From an uncultured Succinivibrionaceae bacterium (lineage in GTDB: Bacteria; Pseudomonadota; Gammaproteobacteria; Enterobacterales; Succinivibrionaceae): a stretch of 32,692 bases of DNA. The position numbers and the translations under genes were made by a program. The stretch spans positions 1 through 32,692 of the forward strand of contig UQCV01000021.1 in assembly GCA_900539665.1 (NCBI GenBank), in the 5' to 3' direction. Below the pieces are notes generated by a model that was not told the origin of the DNA, made no database searches, and saw only the letters and a list, made by a program, of their open reading frames with translations. The stretch's first letter is position 1, and each line of letters starts with the position of its first letter. Positions 1 through 8,300 of the stretch are shown piece after piece.

Positions 1-57
1 TTTAAAGTTTTGATTAATGATTATTCTTTATGTATCATGATCTGCAAAACTCGAGGA

Positions 58-87
58 AAAAGGAACTCTTGTAGTTCCTTTTTTTTT
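58..87 (+). terminator. Rho-independent terminator of a gene left of the window
   Basis: A perfect 10-bp stem (58-67 with 73-82, arm AAAAGGAACT) with a 5-nt loop runs into a long T tract (79-87). It is oriented for a plus-strand transcript that enters from the left; no coding sequence of that gene is clearly visible inside the window. Confidence 0.8.
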
Positions 88-170
88 GGTTTTTTGCGAT
101 AAATATCTAAGCTAGGGATGGCGCTAATTGCCTGGGGCGAACTTAAGCGCACCCAAGCTAACCAAATTCT

Positions 171-217
171 AAATAAAAAATAGGCCACTTATGGAGTATC
201 CATTATTGCGACCTATT
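171..217 (-). terminator. Probable terminator after the XRE gene
   Basis: On the minus strand, AATAGG (217-212 side) pairs with CCTATT (184-179 side) around an inner ATGGA/TCCAT stem, with an internal loop between them, followed by a T-rich tail (180-171). It lies about 50 nt past the stop codon of the minus-strand XRE gene. Confidence 0.55.
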
Positions 218-267
218 AGTTTAACTTGCTTTAGATAGGGCCTAAAGCGAAATTGAAATAAACTTTA

Positions 268-654
268 TTAAAGTTCATCCGCCTTGGCTTTAGTTAAAGC
301 GGCAACGGCGGTTTCGAGCTTACGCACGCGTTCTTCGAGCTGCTTGATTTCTAGCTGAGAGGATTCAGATACAACAGGGGTATCGTTACGTTCAGCTAAA
401 ATAGCATTGCGCGCTTCACTAGGAATTTGACCAAAACGAACAGCTGTATCAATAACACTATTGATGAAGTCGTCGCTACGGTCGAGAATTTTCTTTTCAA
501 GAATACGCAGAAGTTTGTCATCGGCACTAGAACCACTACCACGAGATTCGTAAGTGCTGATAGAAATGGCGGCCATATTGAGGTGTTCTGCTAATTCTTT
601 GGCAGTAACAAAGCCGAGTCCTAAACGCCATCTTTTATACGCTTCGGGGGTCAT
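268..654 (-). CDS. XRE-like helix-turn-helix protein with C-terminal coiled coil
   Basis: A 128-residue protein. The N-terminal third (residues 1-40, beginning MTPEAYKRWRLGLGF) has the layout of XRE-type HTH domains found in small phage- or plasmid-like regulators: first helix, then TAKELAEHLNMAAISISTYES as turn and recognition helix. The middle (about 45-90) is mixed and charged. The end (about 97-127) is a heptad-rich segment, IKQLEERVRKLETAVAALTK, expected to form a coiled coil for dimerisation. A clear ribosome binding site (AAGGAAAG) precedes the ATG. No toxin, phage or plasmid gene adjoins it, so a target cannot be named. Inference: a DNA-binding regulator, possibly autoregulatory. Moderately sure of the fold, unsure of the role. 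Confidence 0.65.
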   Translation of the reverse strand: MTPEAYKRWRLGLGFVTAKELAEHLNMAAISISTYESRGSGSSADDKLLRILEKKILDRSDDFINSVIDTAVRFGQIPSEARNAILAERNDTPVVSESSQLEIKQLEERVRKLETAVAALTKAKADEL

Positions 655-1032
655 TTTTCTTTCCTTTTGTACTTATAATATAATTTGTCGTTAGCGTTAT
701 TAAGGTTTTAAACCTTTAGTGAGAGCGTAATCTGTTTTTCTCTTATGGTCTAAGGCGCCATCTTAACCCCATGTTTAGGGGTAAGGCGTTAAGCTTCTAA
801 GTTACAAATGTACCTTGAAACTTAGATTTTAAAGGCGCAAAAGCCAACCGTAGTTCTATGCCCTTGATGGGCTTTTTATATTTTTATAAATGACTCTTTT
901 CATTGTTAGGGTAAGAGTCATTGTTGGTCATCCTGACCTATTTTTATATCCTAGCCTAAAAGTAGCAACTCTTAGCTTTTAAATAACTTCACGAATAATT
1001 TCGTGCAGCTAATTTAATCTTTGGGGGTTTAT
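655..1032. other. Intergenic, 378 bp, with a perfect 10-bp inverted repeat
   Basis: No gene seen. AATGACTCTT (889-898) and AAGAGTCATT (913-922) form a perfect 10-bp stem with a 14-nt loop and no T tract on either side, so a terminator is unlikely and an operator or RNA hairpin is possible. A second short hairpin, CACGAA/TTCGTG (990-1005), lies just beyond the 3' end of the next minus-strand gene. Confidence 0.5.
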
Positions 1033-1827
1033 TTAAATAATAAACTCAGTTACGGCGCTTTTAGTATGGAGGCAATTTTTAAGTTGCGTGACGTTAGCTG
1101 ATTTTAAGGCTGACGCTTTAGCAAAAAGCTCGTCTGCAATCATGCTATTAGAAGGTGCTCCAAGGCCTGCTCCTAGACAATACCCTAAAAGGGCATTGGC
1201 TTCTGCTACATACTGCGCATCGGTGTTTTTACCGGATTCTACCTCCTCAAGATATTGTTTTAAGTGAAACACGCAAGCACTGTAATCTGGTTCTAATACA
1301 TTCTTGTATACTTTGTTGGATTTATAAACGCGGGCGTTAGTGGCATCTGACGCTAGGGCATTAGAGGCTACGCTTGGTTTTAACTTCGCTTCAGCGTGTT
1401 TAAAATAGGAAGTTAAAGAATCACCAAAAAAATCAATCACCGCGACAAAGTACAAGCAGTCGTAATAGCCATTACGCATGGCTCGTTCACTGTAGTATTT
1501 GGCTGTTTCAGGGTTAGCTTCGCATCCAAGACCTTTAAACCGCATTAAAGCAAGGTAAGGCAAGGATGGAGCAAAACTGTAATCTAAGAGGTGCTGAAAA
1601 TAAACAAAAGCTCGTTCGTACTTTTGTTGTTTAAAATTGTGGCAAGCTAAGAAGTAAGAGGAGAAGATTTTGGTTAAACGGTAAATATCAACCCAGTACA
1701 TAAAAAGCAGAAAAACGATACAGAAAAAGCCCTTAATAAAAAGGCCATCGTTGATGTTGCCATAAAAGCAAAATACTAAATAGAACATCACAGCTGTGAC
1801 GATTGTTTTAATGATAAACAACCACAT
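1033..1827 (-). CDS. Small membrane protein with Sel1-like (TPR-type) repeats
   Basis: A 264-residue protein. Two adjacent hydrophobic segments at the N terminus (about residues 2-22 and 29-47, the second ending FLLFMYWVDIY) suggest a membrane hairpin or two transmembrane helices. After them comes a degenerate Sel1-like repeat (about 70-118, with the typical motif ALMRFKGLGCEANPETAKYYSERA) and a second one near the end (about 208-245, LLGYCLGAGLGAPSNSMIADELFAKA). Sel1 repeats form alpha-helical solenoids that mediate protein contacts; many are exported or envelope-linked. No strong Shine-Dalgarno sequence precedes the ATG, so the start is less certain. No neighbour suggests a pathway. A far larger Sel1 protein is encoded at 18973-21267, so the two may belong to one expanded family. 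Function unknown. Confidence 0.65.
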   Translation of the reverse strand: MWLFIIKTIVTAVMFYLVFCFYGNINDGLFIKGFFCIVFLLFMYWVDIYRLTKIFSSYFLACHNFKQQKYERAFVYFQHLLDYSFAPSLPYLALMRFKGLGCEANPETAKYYSERAMRNGYYDCLYFVAVIDFFGDSLTSYFKHAEAKLKPSVASNALASDATNARVYKSNKVYKNVLEPDYSACVFHLKQYLEEVESGKNTDAQYVAEANALLGYCLGAGLGAPSNSMIADELFAKASALKSANVTQLKNCLHTKSAVTEFII

Positions 1828-2316
1828 AATGTTTTTTGTAATACCACGAATAATGTTTTATAAAGGCACTGTTACAACCGACTCGATAGTCATTATGCTA
1901 ATACGTCCCAATTTTATTATTGTTTGTTGGGAGATAAGCTTTGTTTTTCAAAGCTTATAGGCATTTTAGGCCTTAAATTTTTATCTTTTTAAATGTATTC
2001 CTCTATTATATTATTTTTATAGAAAAATGATATTACATTTTTATATAAAATGTCTTTCCAACGAAATTTGAGCTTTTTTTGTACAGTTTTGCGCCATTTA
2101 TGAAAATTTTTGCTGTTTTTGTGATTTATTCAGAAAGGAAAAGAGGAAAAACTTAAGGCGGCAGCATAAAATCTAAGGTTTAGATGGAATGTTGAGTTTT
2201 TATCTAAAATCTCCAAGAAGACTCCTTCCTCTTTAGTTGGGAGATGAATTGTTTTTTTTGCTCTTACCTCTTTTGAGCTTAAATATATGATAATATACTA
2301 ATAAAAAGTAATGTAG

Positions 2317-2455
2317 TGGACTTAGAAGTCCTATACAGTAGAGGTGAAGTGGACACACCTGTAAGAATAAGGATAGCATAGCTATCAAACTTCTTTAGAA
2401 TTACTCTAATGAGTAATTACGAAGTTCCCACCTTTTTAGGTGGTGAGTAGTTCAC
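2317..2455 (+). ncRNA. Candidate orphan omega-RNA / IS200-IS605 right-end remnant
   Basis: Consecutive stem-loops cover almost the whole stretch: GGACTT/AAGTCC (2318-2331), AGGTG/CACCT (2342-2360), GATAGC/GCTATC (2372-2386), ACTTC/GAAGT (2389-2425) enclosing a perfect 8-bp AATTACTC/GAGTAATT (2399-2418), and CCACCT/AGGTGG with a T-rich loop (2428-2443). It ends TGAGTAGTTCAC (2444-2455). From what I know of the family, a short GC stem with a TTTAG-like loop followed by GAGTxxTTCAC is typical of IS200/IS605 right ends, which also form the 3' scaffold of TnpB guide RNAs. No tnpA or tnpB ORF is present, so this would be a remnant, a PATE-like non-autonomous element or a stand-alone guide RNA. The assignment is inference from structure. 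Confidence 0.4.
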
Positions 2456-2681
2456 GTCAGTAGTTTTGGGGATTTTTTTAACTTGAAGGCAAGCTTGAAA
2501 ACCGGCTTAAAGACAAGGCAAAAACAGGTGTTAAGCAAAAACAAGCGTTAAACAAAAACAAAGTGGAGGCCAAGGTAGGAGCAAAGTAGAAGCTAAGGCA
2601 AGGGCCAAGTAGAAGTTAGGAACAAAATATAGAGAAGTAGGGTAGGCTTAGGTGAAAGGAGGCGTTGTTTGGCTAGGAGGT

Positions 2682-2703
2682 TGCCGGTCACTTAAGACCG
2701 GCA
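2682..2703 (-). terminator. infA: Hairpin directly after infA
   Basis: A perfect 8-bp stem (TGCCGGTC 2682-2689, GACCGGCA 2696-2703) with a 6-nt loop starts 15 nt past the infA stop. It has no T tract on the minus strand, so it is either a 3'-protecting hairpin or part of a Rho-dependent terminator; pyrimidine-rich sequence follows it in the transcript. Confidence 0.5.
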
Positions 2704-2718
2704 GAGACTAATTTCCGC

Positions 2719-2937
2719 TTATCTAGAACGGAATACGATACGCCCCTTAGTTAAATCGTATGGGGTCATTTGTACGGTTACTTTATCACCGGTAAGAATA
2801 CGGATATAGTTCTTACGCATTTTGCCAGAGATGTGAGCGATAACGATATGGCCGTTTTCAAGTTCTACTCTGAAGGTGGTGTTTGGCAAGGTTTCCAAAA
2901 TGGTCCCTTGCATTTCAATATTGTCTTCTTTGGACAT
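2719..2937 (-). CDS. infA: Translation initiation factor IF-1
   Basis: A 72-residue S1/OB-fold protein of exactly the usual length. Nearly every stretch matches the gammaproteobacterial IF-1 as I remember it: MSKEDNIEMQGTILETLPN at the start, then the block GHIVIAHISGKMRKNYIRIL, and TPYDLTKGRIVFRSR at the end. IF-1 binds the A site of the 30S subunit and works with IF-2 and IF-3 in start-codon selection. The gene is alone on the minus strand; an AAGGA element about 10 nt before the ATG serves as ribosome binding site. A leader of roughly 280 nt with stable hairpins may separate it from its promoter. Very secure identification. Confidence 0.98.
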   Translation of the reverse strand: MSKEDNIEMQGTILETLPNTTFRVELENGHIVIAHISGKMRKNYIRILTGDKVTVQMTPYDLTKGRIVFRSR

Positions 2938-3299
2938 GACTGATAAATCCTTTATGCTTTTTAGCTTTATTTATGTAACTTTAATTTTACGTTGGCTGTG
3001 AGCCACATGTATTAGGCACGCAACAGCTTAAAAGGAGCCTAAATACCAGGGACTCCAAAACTAACTCTACGGGTTCAAGGATAACTTAAAGTTACACCCT
3101 AAATTTGCTTAAGCCGGTTACGCCGAGCGTCTCCTTCAATCTTACTTATTGAGAGGTTCGACGCATTTATGTTTATTTACGCACGGGATTTTACTATCTT
3201 TTTATGTAATATGCAAAGATTATACGGGGTCGCCCGATGTCAACTCGATGCGTTCGCCAAAACTTCGCCTTAGACTAAGGTCTATGAACTCAATTTTAC
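2938..3299. other. infA upstream region with structured leader
   Basis: No gene or tRNA recognised, although GGTTC motifs drew attention. On the minus strand a compound hairpin (GCGTC/GACGC at the base around 3131-3168, inner CCT/AGG and TCAAT/ATTGA) and a TAACTT/AAGTTA palindrome near 3083-3095 would lie in the infA 5' leader if transcription starts near 3210. Confidence 0.4.
3219..3243 (-). promoter_or_regulatory. Possible infA promoter with short spacer
   Basis: The minus strand has consensus TTGACA (3243-3238) and consensus TATAAT (3224-3219), with a GC-rich 13-bp spacer. Both hexamers are perfect but the spacing is 3-4 bp shorter than normal for sigma-70, so either an alternative -10 is used or the site is weak or activated. 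Confidence 0.35.
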
Positions 3300-3356
3300 C
3301 ACTTGAATTACCACAAGAATCTTAGTCCCCACGCGGAGCATATTAGGTGTTCTTTA
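3300..3356 (+). repeat. Dispersed repeat, copy 1 of 2
   Basis: The first 37 nt (3300-3336, containing TAGTCCCCACGCGG) match 22083-22119 at 33 of 37 positions. After a 5-nt insertion here, another 15 nt (3342-3356, ATTAGG..GTTCTTTA) match 22120-22134 at 14 of 15. Both copies are in the same orientation, with a T6-T8 run 10-20 nt further on. CTTA (3322-3325) can pair with TAGG (3344-3347), and the corresponding bases in copy 2 keep pairing, hinting at an RNA hairpin. Confidence 0.65.
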
Positions 3357-3396
3357 TAGAAGCATTTTTTTTAAGTATGCTCTAACTTCACCTATA

Positions 3397-3620
3397 ATGC
3401 ACAAACTAGAAATCAAAAGCGTTAAAGCTATTACTAACTGTTTTAATGTTTCAACTAAAGCTACGGTGTACGCACATACTTACTATAAGAAATTGGTCAA
3501 AGTATATAAGAGCCCAAAGGATACACTGATTATGAAAAGGAGATTTCACGGCAAGTTGAAGATTTCATAAATATGTTTTTTGACGAGTACTCCAGTCATA
3601 AATGGAAGTTTTGTGCATAG
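3397..3620 (+). pseudogene. Decayed small gene with a frameshift
   Basis: An ATG at 3397 opens a 57-codon frame that reads like protein (MHKLEIKSVKAITNCFNVST...) and ends at TAA 3568-3570. A second frame, open from 3510 to TAG 3618-3620, continues with protein-like sequence (DYEKEISRQVEDFINMFFDE). Joining the frames around 3510-3525 would give a protein of about 75 residues. I recognise no family. It lies 40 bp downstream of the dispersed repeat, and a similarly small unknown gene lies beside copy 2, which may be coincidence. Low confidence that it was ever a gene. Confidence 0.3.
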
Positions 3621-3741
3621 ACGTGAGTATAATACATGTTTTTAAACAACCTCTAGACAGCTTGGTGAGTTTTGTGAGTGTTTCCTAGGCGGGAAATTTT
3701 TGTTAAACAAATAAGGTTTGTAAAATCAGCAGGAACAAAGC

Positions 3742-5349
3742 ATGAGAATTATTCATACAGCGGATTGGCATGTTGGAGTGCGACTTGAAAGCTATGAACG
3801 TACTTTCGAACATAAAAAATTCTTTGAATTTTTATACAACTTTTTACAAATGCAGGAACAAGAAGGGCGTCCTATTGATGCCATCTTAGTAAGTGGTGAC
3901 CTTTATAACTCATGCGTTCCCTCCCAAGAATTACAAAAGATGTTAAACACATTTTGGCATGATCTAATCTGTGATTTTCCGCAATTAAGTATTTATGTGA
4001 TAGCTGGCAACCATGACAACGGTCAGCTTCTTGATAATGTAGATATCGTATGTATGAGCGAGAGAATGCATTGTTTAGGCTCGGTCCCGTTAAAAGAAAA
4101 AATAAGCACCAAGATAAATGCCTCAAATGATTTACTAGCCTCAAATAATTTACAAGAAAGAGCCCAAGCTGCTAGCGCATCTTTGACGATACCAAACAAC
4201 GCGCAAGCATTGAGCTCCAAAGCTGATGTTACCCCAATAATCCCTAAAAAGATGTTGCAGGTGGATTTAGACCAAATGATCTATCCATTAAAGGAACGAG
4301 ACGGCTCTTTAAAAGGGTACTTGGCGATGGTGCCTTTTATCAGAGAAGGTGGTTTAGGGCGGGGAGTTCTTTTTTCTGACGATAGCGTCCATACAGCTTC
4401 TGAGTGTGTCGCAGAACTTTGCCGACAATTAGCGCATCGGATTGAGGAACTTAAAGTTAGTAATCCTAGCTTAAAGGATAATTCCCTAGGGCAAACGCTA
4501 GTAAGCCCCGAAGCTCGTAAAGATCAAAAGTTAGTTAGTATTTCAATGGCGCACTTAGCTGTGAGCGGTAAAAACTCACTAGCAGATGCCGCTTATGATG
4601 AAAATGTCATAGCTGCAGGTGGGGTCGCTGGGGTAAATGGAGAGTCGATTGATTACTTCGATTATACGGCTCTAGGTCATATTCATTTAAAGTATAGCAC
4701 CGGTACGGCCGGCGGTGGGAACAGATTGCATTATAGTGGTTCGCCTCTACCGATAAACTTTTCTGAAAGCGAATATCGCCATGCTTTTAAAGTTCTTGAA
4801 ATAGGGCCTAAAGGCGAAATTACATATGAAGATGTGTTAGTGCCCCGGGCGGTTGATTTAATTAAGATTCCAAGTGGGCCTCAAAGCAAGGTAGGGTGTA
4901 CTCCTCATGAAGCTTTAGACCTTATTAAAAAGCTCCCTAATGAACCGTTGGCTTTAGAAGCAAGACCTTTGGTGTCGGTTTATTTAAGAAGTGATGCGTT
5001 AGGGACTCGTGGTTCGAGATCGCGTTCTGATATCGCCTCCGAAATTAGGCAAGCTATGCCTGAAAACTGTCGTTTGTGCAGCGTGCGCACGGTTGAAGCG
5101 CCGAGAACCAAACAACAGCAAGAGGAAGAAGAAGTGTTACAGGATCTTAGTAGCATGCAACCTATTGACGTGTTTTCTATGTACGCCCGTAAAAAGCTAG
5201 GCACGTCTGAGGTACCTGCGGATCTACTTAAACTATTTAATTCGATTGTGAAAAAAGTTAAAAACGAACTCGATAATGGGAGCGCTTCCAACCTTGAGGC
5301 TGCAAGCGCCACCAATACTTTGACTCATACAGATAGCACTAACATTTAA
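3742..5349 (+). CDS. sbcD: SbcD nuclease subunit (Mre11 homologue)
   Basis: A calcineurin-like metallophosphoesterase that with SbcC forms the ATP-dependent nuclease that opens DNA hairpins and trims protein-blocked ends. Metal-binding motifs are in order: D8-x-H10 in HTADWH, D53 in SGDLYN, N90-H91-D92 in AGNHD, and H313/H315 in LGHIH. At 535 residues it is well above the roughly 400 of E. coli SbcD. The excess is an alanine/serine/asparagine-rich insert at about 125-175, a longer middle section, and a tail rich in S, N and T after about residue 500; these look like flexible linkers. AGGA precedes the ATG. It is followed after 12 nt by sbcC, the usual operon order. Secure. Confidence 0.95.
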   Translation: MRIIHTADWHVGVRLESYERTFEHKKFFEFLYNFLQMQEQEGRPIDAILVSGDLYNSCVPSQELQKMLNTFWHDLICDFPQLSIYVIAGNHDNGQLLDNVDIVCMSERMHCLGSVPLKEKISTKINASNDLLASNNLQERAQAASASLTIPNNAQALSSKADVTPIIPKKMLQVDLDQMIYPLKERDGSLKGYLAMVPFIREGGLGRGVLFSDDSVHTASECVAELCRQLAHRIEELKVSNPSLKDNSLGQTLVSPEARKDQKLVSISMAHLAVSGKNSLADAAYDENVIAAGGVAGVNGESIDYFDYTALGHIHLKYSTGTAGGGNRLHYSGSPLPINFSESEYRHAFKVLEIGPKGEITYEDVLVPRAVDLIKIPSGPQSKVGCTPHEALDLIKKLPNEPLALEARPLVSVYLRSDALGTRGSRSRSDIASEIRQAMPENCRLCSVRTVEAPRTKQQQEEEEVLQDLSSMQPIDVFSMYARKKLGTSEVPADLLKLFNSIVKKVKNELDNGSASNLEAASATNTLTHTDSTNI

Positions 5350-5361
5350 AGGAGACGCCCC

Positions 5362-8300
5362 ATGAAGATCTTAAAAATTTCCGGTCAAGGTATTGCCAGT
5401 CTCTACGATAGGTTTGAAGTTGATTTGGAGCAAGGTCCCTTAGCGGACAACGGTTTATTTGCTGTTACCGGTCGCACCGGCACCGGCAAATCAACAATCC
5501 TAGACGTGATGTGTTTAGCTTTGTACCATCAGGCGGCACGCTACCAAGGAGTGCGGGATAAAAAAACTCTCGACCAAAGCGATATGTATAACAATATCAT
5601 GTCACGTGGGGCTAATGTTTGTGCTGCGGAATTGGAATTTATAGGGGTTAATGGAGTACGGTATCGCGCGGTGTGGGGGCTTCGGCGCATCAAAACGCGT
5701 AATGGCGAACCTAGATTTGAAAATTCTGGGTGTGACTTATCAAGTTGGAGTGATTCTTTAGGCTGGCAAAAAATTGATTATTCCGGCCTTAAAGGGCTCT
5801 TAAAAGCTAAAACCGAAAGTATAGGCCTTGACTACAGTCAATTTACTCGCGTGGTGCTCTTGCCTCAAGGTCAATTTACGAGCTTTTTAACGGCGGAACC
5901 TAAAGATCGAACTGGGATTTTAAATGGGATTGCGGATACTGAACTTTATAAATTGATCTCTAAAGTTACCTTTGAGGAATACAAAGGTTTGCGCGATAAA
6001 AAGGAAGACCTAGAAAATAGACAACAAAGCTTGAAGCTTTTAAGTCCGTTAGAACGCCAAGAACTTAAGACTAAGCGTCAAACGGCAACGCAGGAATGGG
6101 AAGCTCTACAAGCTAAGCTCAATCTTTTAACTAAGTATCAAGAATTACATACCAAATACGAAAATGAACAAATAGCGGCGACCAAGCTTAAAGCAGAACT
6201 TGAGGCCACGAAGGTCGTTTTTGGGCCTAAAATCAAAAAATTAGAAATTTTTGAGCGTGAAAGTGAAGCTAGAGCCAATCTCCAAAAACTCATGGACACT
6301 CAAGAACAATTAGACTTGAATAAAAAACGCGCTTTAGAAGTTGAGCAGAAATTAAACCAACTTAATCAGCAAAATGAGCTCGCAACTACTCAATTAACCG
6401 AGGCTAAAGAACATCAAGAGGCGTTACAAAAAGAACGTACTGAGTTAGAGCCTACTTTAAATAAAGCCCGCGAGTTAGAGGCGACGTTGGCTGAAAAACA
6501 AAAGCTTCTACAAAGCGAACAACAAAAACTAAAAGAAGAATGTGAAGCTTTAACTAAAGTTGCGCAAAGCTATAATGCGGCTCAAAATGAGCACGAAATC
6601 GCGCAAAAAGAATTAGCACAAGTGCAGGCTCAAAATAATAGGTTAGCTAAGTTTAATGAGCTAAGCCCGGCGCTTGAACTTTTAAAAGAAGCTCCGCAAA
6701 CGTTTTTAGCTAAGAGTGAGCTTTATACTAAAGTTAAGAACGAGGACGAGTTAGCCCGTCAAGCTCAAGCGCAAAATACTCAAGATTTAGCGCGCTTAAC
6801 GGCTGAACTTAAGCGCCTTGAGGCATCAAAACAGCCGGTTGCTACAGTGGCTCAAACGTTAGCAAAATGCACGCAGGAATATACGTTAGCTAATGACAAA
6901 TGTCATTTAGCAGATCAAATCGTAACGCAAGCGCGCACCACGGTTAAAGATCTAGATACCTTAAAGCGTGATTTTTTAGTTGCCACAGAACAGGAATATC
7001 AACTTGCTTCTTATAAAAGCGAGCAAGAAGAATTATCCCAAAAGTTAGCCGTAGTCACCCAGGAAGTGGCAAGATACAAACGTGAATACGAGCAGTGCCA
7101 AGAAATCACCGCTCTTAAGAGGCAAATATTAAATCTATCTGATTTACGTGCAACCTTAAAACCTGACCAAGTTTGTCCTCTTTGTGGGGCGACGCATCAT
7201 CCTTTTGTAGAAAATGCTGACACTTTGGTGGAGCCATCAGAAGTTGATATCGCAAAAGATCGGGAAAACCAATGTTTAGAACGCCTTGAAGCGAAGCAAA
7301 GGCAGGAAACAACTTGTCAGACGAATTTGGCTAACGTAAAAAGCTTGCTTGAGATGGCCACTAAAAAGCAAGTGGCTATAGAATCAGAGTTGCTTGATTC
7401 TTGGCGGAACTTTTGTGGGACGGTAATAAGTTTAGAAGCGCTAAGAATGCAAGATTTAGCGCGTTCTATAGAAGGTAATGACTTACCAATGATGGAATCT
7501 TGGGCCCAAGAGGTAGAGCTTTTTGGGGCGGCCTTAAATACTAAGACCTTAACCATAGAGGCCTCACTAAGTGCGGTTAAACAAATGCTGGCCACTCAAA
7601 GTGCAATCGAAACCAAATTTGAGGTGGCCAGAGAGGCGTTGACCACTTTTGGAAAGCAACAAGTAACGACCTTAAAAACGCTCAAAAAGAATTGTGACAC
7701 CTTAAAAGTAAGTGTTGATAAAGCGCAAAGCGCTCAAAATACACTAGAAACCTTCAACGAAGACGCTAAAAAGATTCAAGAATGTCAAAATAGGTGCCAG
7801 CTTGAATTAACCAAGGCGCAAAACAACATAGCTTTAAATGCCCAAAAAATGGACAATTGGGTCAAAGATGGCCGTGAGTTATTAATGAAAATAAGTGGAA
7901 TTTTAGGACCGTATTACCCTGAAATTGAGCTCTTAAAAATTCAGATTGACCAAGCTTTAGCTCCAGAAGTATTTAACTTAAGTGCTACGACCAAACTCTT
8001 AAACTTAGTGACTAGAAGTGTTCAGGATATAAATCACGCGTTAAATTTAGCAAGTGAGCTAACTAAAGCGACCCAAAAGGAAGAACATACTCGCCTTAAG
8101 GCCGAGCAGCTAGAAGGGGCGCTGACTGAAAAACAAAGCGCTTATACTAAGTTCGAGCAAAAGGTGCAAACCTATCAAGCGGAGTTTAACCAAATGCAAC
8201 AGGAGCGCGCTCAGTTATTAGGTGGGCGCGTAGTCTCTGTCGTGGAAAAGCAATATGAGGACCATATTAAAGCGGCTACTAAGCAGTTAGAAGAAATCCG

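Larger units (their letters stand above)
1828..2718. other. Long AT-rich intergenic spacer, 891 bp
   Basis: No coding sequence seen. It holds a perfect 10-bp hairpin with a T5 loop (ATAAGCTTTG 1934-1943, CAAAGCTTAT 1949-1958), an AT-rich stretch at 1980-2130, the structured IS605-like element at 2317-2455 (listed separately), and a low-complexity purine-rich stretch at about 2480-2660 built from short units such as AAGCAAAAAC and AAGTAGAAG. On the minus strand that stretch is the pyrimidine-rich, G-poor sequence downstream of infA. Confidence 0.5.

Noticed and set aside
3061..3170. Possible tRNA suggested by GGTTCAA and GGTTCGA motifs
   Set aside because: No 7-bp acceptor stem or anticodon arm can be built around either motif on either strand.
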